Below are positions 1-7,600 of a stretch of 8,181 bases of DNA, piece by piece (the first letter of the stretch is position 1; each line of letters begins with the position of its first letter). The stretch lies in NCBI GenBank assembly GCA_002412985.1, contig DHWC01000008.1, forward strand, positions 1-8,181, given 5' to 3'. The stretch comes from Methylocystaceae bacterium UBA5192 (GTDB lineage Bacteria > Pseudomonadota > Alphaproteobacteria > Rhizobiales > Beijerinckiaceae). A program made the position numbers and the translations under genes. The notes under the pieces are model-generated. The model searched no databases. It worked only from the letters and a program-made list of their open reading frames with translations, and was not told the DNA's origin.

Positions 1-89
1 CTAACTTTAGGAGATAAACCTCGGCATCTATTCTTTTGTTAATGTTGCGCGAGTAGCTTTTTTATTGCTTGTCGCGTGGCTTAAATCAT

Positions 90-100
90 AGGATTATCCT
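90..100. promoter_or_regulatory. 11-bp palindrome upstream of the MFS gene, possible operator
   Basis: AGGAT-T-ATCCT is a perfect 5-bp inverted repeat around one central base, 46 bases before the MFS start. A poor sigma70-like pair (TTGTCG at 69-74, GATTAT at 92-97, 17-base spacer) overlaps it. If that promoter is real, the palindrome would sit on the -10 region, where a repressor could act. Short palindromes arise by chance, so this is only a candidate. No gene is supported in positions 1-146; a reading frame open from position 1 ends at the TAA at 40-42 and is too short to judge. Confidence 0.2.
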
Positions 101-146
101 TACTTATTCAATTCAAGCGCTATGCGGAAACAGATCAAGGCTAATG

Positions 147-1742
147 ATGCATAGTAGCGCCAGTGATCAATTAAAAAGTTGGCGATTTCTCGTCCTTAAT
201 GTTGTCTTAGCGCTCGCTAATATCATCATTCTTTCGAATATTCCCGGATATACAGTGCTTGTTCCCTATGCGGCCGGAAGCCTGCAAGGGGTTACCCCGA
301 GTTTTGGAACCTGGGGCACGACGGATGCCATGATGGGTATCGTGATGGGATTGCCGCTGGCGCGGTGGTTTGCAGGTCGATATGGCGATTATCAAGTCTA
401 TATTACAGCATTAATTGCTTTTGCCTTCGCGTCTTTTGCATGTTCTTTAAGTGAAACAATTTCTTTTTTCGTTATGGCGAGGTTTTTATTAGGCCTTGCT
501 GGCGGCATCGCATTGCCGATTGGTCAATTATTGGCGCTCAACGAATATCCTGAGCGATATCGCACCTATGGTGTCGGATTCTGGGCAATGCAGAGCATGG
601 CGCCCTTTACCCTTGGCGTTTTTATGGGCGGATTCTGGGCGGAATATTTCAATTGGCGTTGGCTATTCTATTCTAATATTTTTCTTTCAGTTCCTATAGC
701 TGGCTTTGTTTTCGCTTTGCTTTATGGGCGAAAATATCCGCGTAGGATCACGCGTTTTGATCCAATTGGCGTTTTGCTGCTCACTTTAATTCTGGTTGGG
801 ACTCAGACAATCCTCAACCAAGGCAATGATTTTGATTGGTTTGGCTCACCCTTTTTATTGCTGTTGCTTATTCTTGTTATTCTTGCGCTGCCTAGTTTCA
901 TTATCTGGGAGATGGGAGAGCGTCATCCTGTCTTGGAAATTAGACTTTATGGCTATCGCAATTATGCAGTAGCCATGGGATGTTCCGTCGTTGGTTTTTT
1001 GGTTGTTCAAGGAACATTATCCGTTTTTGTCGGTCAATTACAAACGTTGCTAGGTTATACGTCGTCTTTAGCTGGCGTTGTTTATCTTATGATGGCTATT
1101 CTTGCGGTTCCAATGATTTCTTTTATTCATGAGCTAATTAAAGATATCGATCTTCGTTTTCTTGCCTGTTTTAATTTTGTTGGGTTTGCAGTCGTTCTAA
1201 CTTGGCTAGGACTATTTGATAAAACAGCTTCATTTGATCAAATTTCAACACCAATGATATTTTTTGGGTTTTTTCTTGCAACATTCTTTGCGCCAACTTC
1301 TGCCCTTGCCGTTCAGGGCATGTCAGGACAAAGACTTATTCGCGCTGCTGAAGAATTATCAATGTTAAGAACTGCTGCAGGTGCAATGGGAATTACGTTA
1401 CAAGGCGTTGTTGCTTTTCGCCGAGCGCCATTTCATCAATTGGATCTTGCAGATCATCTTGGCGGCAGACGCTTTGCTTCTCTCGATCTTTTACCCCAGC
1501 TCATTGAAAAATTTAAAGCACTCGGCATGAGCGAGCCGGTCGCGCAAGCGCAGATCGCACGCTTAATGAAACAGCAGGCCGCTTTGCTTGGTTTGGGAGA
1601 CGCTTTTTTTCTAGGCGGCTTCTCGTTTGCTCTGCTCGCGCTCTTTGTCTGGTTGGCCGCTAAGCCAAGTAAGAACATGCGTAAAAAGAAAGTTAAGTTA
1701 CAAGATCTCAAAGCTAGAGAAATCTTGGATGAGGCCTACTAA
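147..1742 (+). CDS. Divergent DHA2/EmrB-like MFS efflux transporter, 14 TM helices
   Basis: Inner-membrane transporter of the major facilitator superfamily, most likely a proton-driven exporter; the substrate is unknown. The 531-residue product shows about 14 hydrophobic helices: roughly 14-32, 58-72, 86-104, 106-128, 142-164, 171-194, 206-223, 235-255, 273-297, 306-327, 336-355, 368-390, 405-424 and 485-505. A motif-A-like loop between helices 2 and 3 has LARWFAGRYGDY (71-82). A motif-C-like helix 5 (APFTLGVFMGGF, 152-163) is followed by NWRWLFYSN (169-177), a hallmark of the DHA2 drug:H+ antiporter group. The loop between helices 13 and 14 and the Lys/Arg-rich cytoplasmic tail (506-531) also fit. 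The helix-1 LDxTIVNVALP-type signature of EmrB/QacA is absent. The start is ATG 147, with AAGG at 137-140 six bases upstream; ATG 144 is nearly equivalent. A TTG extension to 69 adds a polar stretch without support. The gene converges on the RND operon. No EmrA-type adaptor is adjacent. Confidence 0.88.
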   Translation: MHSSASDQLKSWRFLVLNVVLALANIIILSNIPGYTVLVPYAAGSLQGVTPSFGTWGTTDAMMGIVMGLPLARWFAGRYGDYQVYITALIAFAFASFACSLSETISFFVMARFLLGLAGGIALPIGQLLALNEYPERYRTYGVGFWAMQSMAPFTLGVFMGGFWAEYFNWRWLFYSNIFLSVPIAGFVFALLYGRKYPRRITRFDPIGVLLLTLILVGTQTILNQGNDFDWFGSPFLLLLLILVILALPSFIIWEMGERHPVLEIRLYGYRNYAVAMGCSVVGFLVVQGTLSVFVGQLQTLLGYTSSLAGVVYLMMAILAVPMISFIHELIKDIDLRFLACFNFVGFAVVLTWLGLFDKTASFDQISTPMIFFGFFLATFFAPTSALAVQGMSGQRLIRAAEELSMLRTAAGAMGITLQGVVAFRRAPFHQLDLADHLGGRRFASLDLLPQLIEKFKALGMSEPVAQAQIARLMKQQAALLGLGDAFFLGGFSFALLALFVWLAAKPSKNMRKKKVKLQDLKAREILDEAY

Positions 1743-1756
1743 TAACCGGCTATTGT

Positions 1757-3391
1757 TTAGTGAAGATTGTTACCCGTTAAATTATCAAACAGCGATCGAT
1801 CCTGCGTAGAGACGTCTATGTCGCCTACAGACTCTGGTTTGTCCAAGTTGCGATATTGAAACGGCTCAAAGGGTTGGATTTCTTTATCTTTTGGTAGGCG
1901 CTCGCGATCCCAACCGCCGCCTAAGGATCTAACCAGTAAGACTGCAGATTCTAAAACGCGCGCTTTAATTTTGACGCTGTTGATCCGTGCTTCAAGCGTG
2001 TTGATTTGCGCATAAACAAGATCAAGACTGGAGATCAAGCCGCCGCGGAACAGTTCCATGGTTAGATTTTGCTGCTCAAGAGCAGCTGCAACGGCAAGAT
2101 CCTGTCTCTTTGACGCTTCCGTCATGCGATTTGTTAGGCTCAAACCGTCCTCAACCTCACGAAAGGCATTTAAGACCGTCGCGCGATATTTATCCTCTGT
2201 TTCCCGGTAAATCGACCAGGATTGCTGTAATTCAGCCCGCCTCATGCCGCCTTCAAATATAGGCAGCGAGACCATTGATCCGTAAGACCACAGGCTATTG
2301 GCAAGCGAAAAAAGGTTAAAGGCTTTATCCTCATAGCCGCCGCCAAGTCTAAAAACGACATTGGGGAAAAACGCGGCGCGAGCAATGCCAATAACGCGAT
2401 TAGCTTGCGCCATTTCGCGCTCAGCGCTTGCGACATCTGGGCGGCGTTCCAAAAGACTAGAGGGTAGTGTGCGCGGCAGCTTAAATTTCGCCATTTGTAA
2501 TTCGCCGACTGGCGTAATTTTAAAGCTAGATGCGGAAACGTTCAAAAGTGCTGCAATAGCATGCTCTGTAACTTCGCGATCGGCTTTTACTTCTTCCGAT
2601 TTAGCTTCCGTATCGTGAAGGAGATATTTTACACGAGCCACATCGAGTTCAGAGGCAATCTTACCATTGAACTGATCAGTTACAATTTGAAGAGATTCCT
2701 TATAGTAATCAATTGACTGCTTATAAACGTAACTCTGCGCGTCATAGCCGCGTAGAATATAATAATTAGATGCAATCTCAGCCTGAAGACTAAGGCGTGC
2801 TAGCCAATATTCAGCGGCGCGTTGTTGGGCGAGGTGGATTTGAGCGCGCGTTGTATTGCGAATGGCTGACCAAAAGTCAGGTTCCCATGAGGCCAGGCTG
2901 CCTGTGGCGACGCGGGTGTCGTAGACTGGGCTGCCAGGATAAAAGGTTGTCGTTGGTGCGCGAAAAAGCGAATTCGTGGATTGCTTATTGTCGGATGAAT
3001 CGGCGTTTAAACCGATTTGCGGTAAAAGACGCGATTGCGCCTTCATCATCATATCTCGCGCTTGCACAAAGCGCTCGGCTGAGGCTTGCAGACTGGGGTT
3101 TGACGCCATGGCCTGGTCCTCAAGCTTATTGAGAACAGGATCATGAAAGAGCGTCCACCAATCGAGTCGGATTTCGTCATCTGACGGACGGGCTTTTAAA
3201 AATGGACCTGAGCCATGGTAGGAATCTGGCACAACAAATTCGACAGGCTCATAGGGCGGGGCTAGGTCAACATGCGGCACCGCATTACAAGCTGAGAGCG
3301 CAAGGGCAAACGCCAAAAAACCCAAGCCGCTTTTATTTAAAAAGCGGTAGGCGTTTTTGAGCCATGTGGCGTATATGCCTAATTTTTTCAT
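1757..3391 (-). CDS. Outer-membrane efflux lipoprotein, NodT/OprM (TolC-like) family
   Basis: Outer-membrane channel of a tripartite efflux pump; trimers form a beta-barrel plus a periplasmic alpha-helical duct that docks to the adaptor. The 544-residue product starts with a signal peptide (hydrophobic 22-34) and a lipobox LSAC with Cys35 as the predicted lipidated residue. Two OEP repeats follow. The first has DWWTLFHDPVLNKLEDQA (77-94) and NPSLQASAERFVQAR (98-112). The second has LLERRPDVASAEREMAQAN (313-331) leading to IGIARAAFFP (334-343). The closing motif is VRSLGGGW (487-494). All are classic NodT-family landmarks. About 50 residues follow GGGW, longer than the short tail usual in the family. 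ATG 3391 shares ATGA with the adaptor stop and has no visible Shine-Dalgarno sequence, so it probably depends on translational coupling. It is the last gene of the operon. The family is secure; NodT here names the protein family and is no evidence for nodulation. Confidence 0.95.
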   Translation of the reverse strand: MKKLGIYATWLKNAYRFLNKSGLGFLAFALALSACNAVPHVDLAPPYEPVEFVVPDSYHGSGPFLKARPSDDEIRLDWWTLFHDPVLNKLEDQAMASNPSLQASAERFVQARDMMMKAQSRLLPQIGLNADSSDNKQSTNSLFRAPTTTFYPGSPVYDTRVATGSLASWEPDFWSAIRNTTRAQIHLAQQRAAEYWLARLSLQAEIASNYYILRGYDAQSYVYKQSIDYYKESLQIVTDQFNGKIASELDVARVKYLLHDTEAKSEEVKADREVTEHAIAALLNVSASSFKITPVGELQMAKFKLPRTLPSSLLERRPDVASAEREMAQANRVIGIARAAFFPNVVFRLGGGYEDKAFNLFSLANSLWSYGSMVSLPIFEGGMRRAELQQSWSIYRETEDKYRATVLNAFREVEDGLSLTNRMTEASKRQDLAVAAALEQQNLTMELFRGGLISSLDLVYAQINTLEARINSVKIKARVLESAVLLVRSLGGGWDRERLPKDKEIQPFEPFQYRNLDKPESVGDIDVSTQDRSLFDNLTGNNLH

Positions 3392-4608
3392 TCAGCAGAT
3401 TTTGTTTTATCGGTTTCTTTGTTGCTCTTGATCGATGACTTGATCGTTTTATCTTCATAGCCAGGTCTAGGCGTGACAACGCGCACTCTGTCGCCTTCAA
3501 GCAATGCGGCGCTAGGCGTTTGAACAAGCCTATCGGCGGTTGAAATTCCACTGAGTACCTCAGTGAACCCATCCATCAATTTCCCAACTTTAATGGGTTT
3601 AAAGTGAACGCGATCTTCTGCATCCAAAACGGCGACTTCTGTTGAGGCTTCTTGGAAAACAAGAGCGCTGGATGGAATGATGAGCGTATCGCCTTTAAGT
3701 GGCGCTGTAATTGTGACTGCGCCGTAGGATCCAGGCCAAAGAGCCCGATCTTCATTTTCTATCGTGAACTCTGTAATCGCCGTTCGGGTAATCGGGTCAA
3801 ACCCATTCGCTGAGGTTAAAAATTCAGCTTTGAAATGACGATCCGGCATTTGCGGGACAGTCACGTCGGCCGTTAATCCAGGTTGTAAAATATTACCAAA
3901 AGCTTCAGGAACAGAAACAAAGACACGCATTTTGTGTATTTCAGCAACCGAAAACATTTCAGTGATTTGCTTTGTGTTACTGATATTGCCTTCTTTATTG
4001 ATATAATCGCCGACGTTGATATTACGAGCGACGACGACGCCATCAAAAGGAGCGACAATTGTTTTAAATCTCTCCTGAGCCGTAAAATTATCGACATTAT
4101 GCTGAGCGGCTTGGACTTCAGCGGCTTCAGACTTTTCGTTTGCTTCATAAACTGAAATAGACTGTTCTGAGACGGCGCGTGATTTACGCAGGGCTAGATA
4201 ACGATTTACCGTAACGACAGCGAGGTTATATTTTGCCTTCTGAGAATCAAGCGCCGCTTTGGCCTGAGCATATTGCGCGTCGAGAATTGGCACGTTGATT
4301 TCTGCTAATACATCGCCTCTTTTAACTTTAGCGCCATAGTCCTTGTACCACATTTTTACATAGCCAGAAACCTGAGCGTAAATTGGCGCCAAATACCAAG
4401 CGTCAATATTGCCTGGTAGCGTAATTGTTTCGCTTGTTGGTCCTGGACGCGCATGGGTGACGGCCACAGCAGGCATGGCGCCTTCAATCGTTTCATCCCC
4501 GAGCCGCTTTGAATACATTAGGCGCGAATAAGTTTGATAAGCGAGATAGGCTCCAAGAGCCGCTGCTGCAAAAATCGCAATATTTTTGGCGGATGGTTTT
4601 TTATCCAT
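3388..4608 (-). CDS. Periplasmic adaptor (membrane fusion protein), HlyD/AcrA-type RND subunit
   Basis: Bridges the RND permease to the outer-membrane factor. The 406-residue product has an N-terminal hydrophobic segment (about 8-26) with no lipobox Cys, so it is probably held by an uncleaved inner-membrane anchor. The first lipoyl half is about 72-104 (LAPIYAQVSGYVKMWYKDYG, then VKRGDVLAEI). A helical hairpin rich in Ala, Gln, Lys and Glu spans about 105-180. The second lipoyl half is TIVAPFDGVVVARNINVGDYI (183-203). The beta-barrel is about 215-300 and the membrane-proximal domain about 301-378. The last 20 residues are a Lys/Ser/Thr-rich tail. The start is ATG 4608, with AAGGG at 4620-4616 seven bases upstream; this ATG overlaps the permease stop by 8 bp. 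A TTG at 4647 would extend it by 13 residues and deepen the overlap, so it was rejected. Order in the operon: second, between permease and outer-membrane factor. Confidence 0.95.
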   Translation of the reverse strand: MDKKPSAKNIAIFAAAALGAYLAYQTYSRLMYSKRLGDETIEGAMPAVAVTHARPGPTSETITLPGNIDAWYLAPIYAQVSGYVKMWYKDYGAKVKRGDVLAEINVPILDAQYAQAKAALDSQKAKYNLAVVTVNRYLALRKSRAVSEQSISVYEANEKSEAAEVQAAQHNVDNFTAQERFKTIVAPFDGVVVARNINVGDYINKEGNISNTKQITEMFSVAEIHKMRVFVSVPEAFGNILQPGLTADVTVPQMPDRHFKAEFLTSANGFDPITRTAITEFTIENEDRALWPGSYGAVTITAPLKGDTLIIPSSALVFQEASTEVAVLDAEDRVHFKPIKVGKLMDGFTEVLSGISTADRLVQTPSAALLEGDRVRVVTPRPGYEDKTIKSSIKSNKETDKTKSAE

Positions 4609-7600
4609 TTGCTTTCCCTTGTTGGCCAGAGAAGCGCTTGTAGACAAGGGCGTAAACGCAGGGCACGAAGAATAGAGTTGCGAATGTGGCGAGGATCAAC
4701 CCGCCGATCACTGCGCGGCCAAGCGGCGCATTTTGCGAATTACTCATCGACATAGGCACCATGCCAATGATCATAGCTGAGGCGGTCATGATAACAGGTC
4801 GAATTCGGGCGAAGCCTGCTTCTAGCGCCGCTTCAATCGCATCTCCATGCATCTCATAACGCTCGCGTGCATAGGAGACGACAAGAATTGAATTGGCCGT
4901 TGCCGTGCCCATACACATGATTGCGCCAGTCAGAGCGGGAACGGAAATATTCGTATGGGTAATAAAGAGCGACCAAGCAATGCCGGCTAATGCTCCAGGT
5001 AAGGCGGTAATAATAATAAAAGGATCAAGCCAGGATTGAAAATTAACAACCATTAGAAGGTAAATCAGAACGATTGACGCAACGAGCCCGCCAATTAATT
5101 GCGTATAAGCGCTGTGCATGGTTTCGGCTTGACCATGAATTTCCATCGTAGCTGTGCGCGGTAATTCTTTTTCTAGACTTGCCGCGGTTTTTTTTACATC
5201 TTTCAAAACAGCGCCAAGATCCCTGCCTTCTGCTGAAACATAAATATCGAAGATGGGTCGGATATCTGAGTGCGAGACAACTCCAGGCGTACCAATCGGC
5301 GAGATTGAGGCGACATTGCCTAAAAGCTGAATTTCTTTTGAATCTGGTCCAAGATTATCCTTATCAACCGGTATGGTGAGCAGATCGCGCACGCGATACA
5401 TCTGCGGTTGCGGCGTATAGATATTCACCTGATAGACAATGCCTGTTTTATGCTCAAGCCAATAGGTTTGATCGACCTGTTGACTGCCGGAAAGTGTCAT
5501 CAGCTGATTATTTGCGATGTCTTTTTCTGTAACTTCTGTGCCGAGACTGAATGTGCGTTCGCCTTGAACCAAAATCGTCGGCTGTCGCATAACTTGTTGG
5601 ATGACAACGTCCGCCGCTCCAGGGATGAGTTTTAATTTGGACGCGAGTTTGCGGGCATAATCATAATTTTCATACATATCCATGCCGATAATTTGCACGT
5701 CTATCGGAGAGGGTGATCCGAAATTCAAAATTTTGTCAGTCAGATCGGCTGGCTGGAACGTAAATTCTGTGCCGGGATAAAGTTTAATTAATTCCTTGCG
5801 TAAGATGCGTCGATAATCCCAAACGGGTGAGGCTTCATTTTTGAGCGCAATTGTTATGTCACAGTCTTGCGATCCGATTGTTGGAGTTGGAATAAACGCC
5901 AGATTGTGGGGTCCATAGACAGGTAGACCGCAGTTACTCACAACGCTCTCGACCTGACCAGGAAGAAGACGAGCGACATCATTTGCGACAAGAGAGGTTA
6001 TGCGAGAGGTTGTTTCAATACGCGTGCCCAATGGAGCGCGCATATGCATTTGCATGGTGCCGGTTTTAATTTCCGGGAAGAAATCTTGGCCGTTGAATAG
6101 GAATAACGAGAGCGAGGTGACGGCGAAGCCTAGAAATATACTGATGAATTTATTTTGGTTGGCTAGCGCCATTTTCAAAATATCACTGTAGCCATCACGA
6201 AATCTCTGGAAACCGGCCTCAAATCCAAGTTGGAAACGTTTTAAGAAGCCAGGAGTCTTTTCTTCTTTATGCGGCTCGCTGGGAATAGCTTTCGCAAAAT
6301 GCGAGACGCCGCCAACATTTGCTTCAGCGGCTTTAACAGCGTCAGCATTCGCCAGATCATAAATCTGCTTGGCTATCTCATTTGACCCGCCACTCCCGCC
6401 CTCGGCGGGCGCATGTCCATGAGCATGGGGCGAGCTTGGATCAACGAGAATATATTTCGCCATGGTCGGCACGAGTGTGCGCGAGAGAATAAAGGAGGCG
6501 GCCATCGCGAAGATGACAGCTTCGGCCATGGGCGCAAAAAGAAATCCTGACACGCCTGTGAGCTCAAAGAGCGGGAGCCAGACCATCATGATGCAAAGCG
6601 TTGACACAAATGTCGCGGTGACGATCTGATTGGCGGCGTCAATAATCGCAACTTCGATCGGCTTGCCCATTTCCAAATGCGTATCGATATTCTCAATCAT
6701 GACGGTGGCGTCATCAACGAGAATGCCGACGGCAAGCGCTAAGCCGCCAAGGGTCATGATGTTAATCGTCTGACCAGCGATATGGAGGCCGATAATGGCG
6801 CTTAGGATCGCTAAAGGAATGGATGTGGCGATAATTACAGTCGCGCGCCAAGAGCCTAAGAAAAGAATAACGACAATACCCGTTAGGCCCGCAGCTAGTA
6901 GCATTTCACGCACAACATCCGTGATTGAATCTTTCACGAAAATTGAGGCGTCGTTGAGTAACTTTACTTTAGTGCCCTCGGGACTGATTTTTTCAATTTC
7001 TGGAATGGCTTCTTTAACGCCGCTGACGACGGAGAGCGTTGAAGACTCGCCATCTTTCATGACCACTAGAATGACGGCTTGCTTACCCTTCACCAAAACA
7101 GCGTTTAATTGTGGTGGGCCAGCCAATTGAACGTCAGCAACGTCTCTGAGATAAATATTTGCGTTCCCAACGCGTTTTATGGGTAGGCTTTTAAAGTCCT
7201 CCACCTCCATTTGTTGGGCGTTTGTTACCACCATCCAGTCAGTTGTTTTGATTTTCTGATCGCCTGCTGGAAGGACAATACTTTGATTGCCAAAGGCCTC
7301 ATGGACGTCTGAAACCGTTAGGTGATGCGCAAGTAATTGCTGCTGATTGAGTGAGACCAGCAATTGTTTGGGCATGCCGCCGTAGGGTTGGGGGACAATT
7401 GCGCCGGGGATCGTAACCAGCAGCGGTCGAATATTGTTAAAGGCCATGTTGAACATGGCGGCTGGCGTTAGATTTTCGTTTTCAATCTGTAGCATGGCGA
7501 CTGGAACAGAAGAGGCGTCCAGTCGAAAAATCATTGGCGGCGAAATATCAGGTGGCAGCGCCTTGATGACAGTTTGAGAAATAGCGACGATTTCAGATTC

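Noticed and set aside
45..66. Possible terminator ending in a T-run at 58-63
   Set aside because: The T-run is real but no stem of more than two or three pairs can be formed just before it.
69..146. TTG start at 69 extending the MFS protein by 26 residues
   Set aside because: No ribosome binding site precedes it, the added residues are polar and unlike an MFS N-terminus, and ATG 147 has AAGG at a good distance directly before the first helix.
1743..1790. Bidirectional terminator between the convergent genes
   Set aside because: The best pairing (TAACCGG with CCCGTTA) is short, mismatched and widely spaced, without a T-run.
2797..3132. 111-codon plus-strand open frame
   Set aside because: It lies wholly antisense to the well-supported outer-membrane factor and its product has no recognisable domain; a shadow frame.
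4609..4647. TTG start at 4647 for the adaptor
   Set aside because: It would deepen the overlap with the permease to 47 bp, while ATG 4608 has a clear Shine-Dalgarno sequence and the usual short N-terminus before the membrane anchor.
6795..7130. 111-codon plus-strand open frame
   Set aside because: Antisense to conserved permease sequence (late first porter region through TM2-TM3), with low-complexity Ser/Thr-rich translation and no family resemblance.
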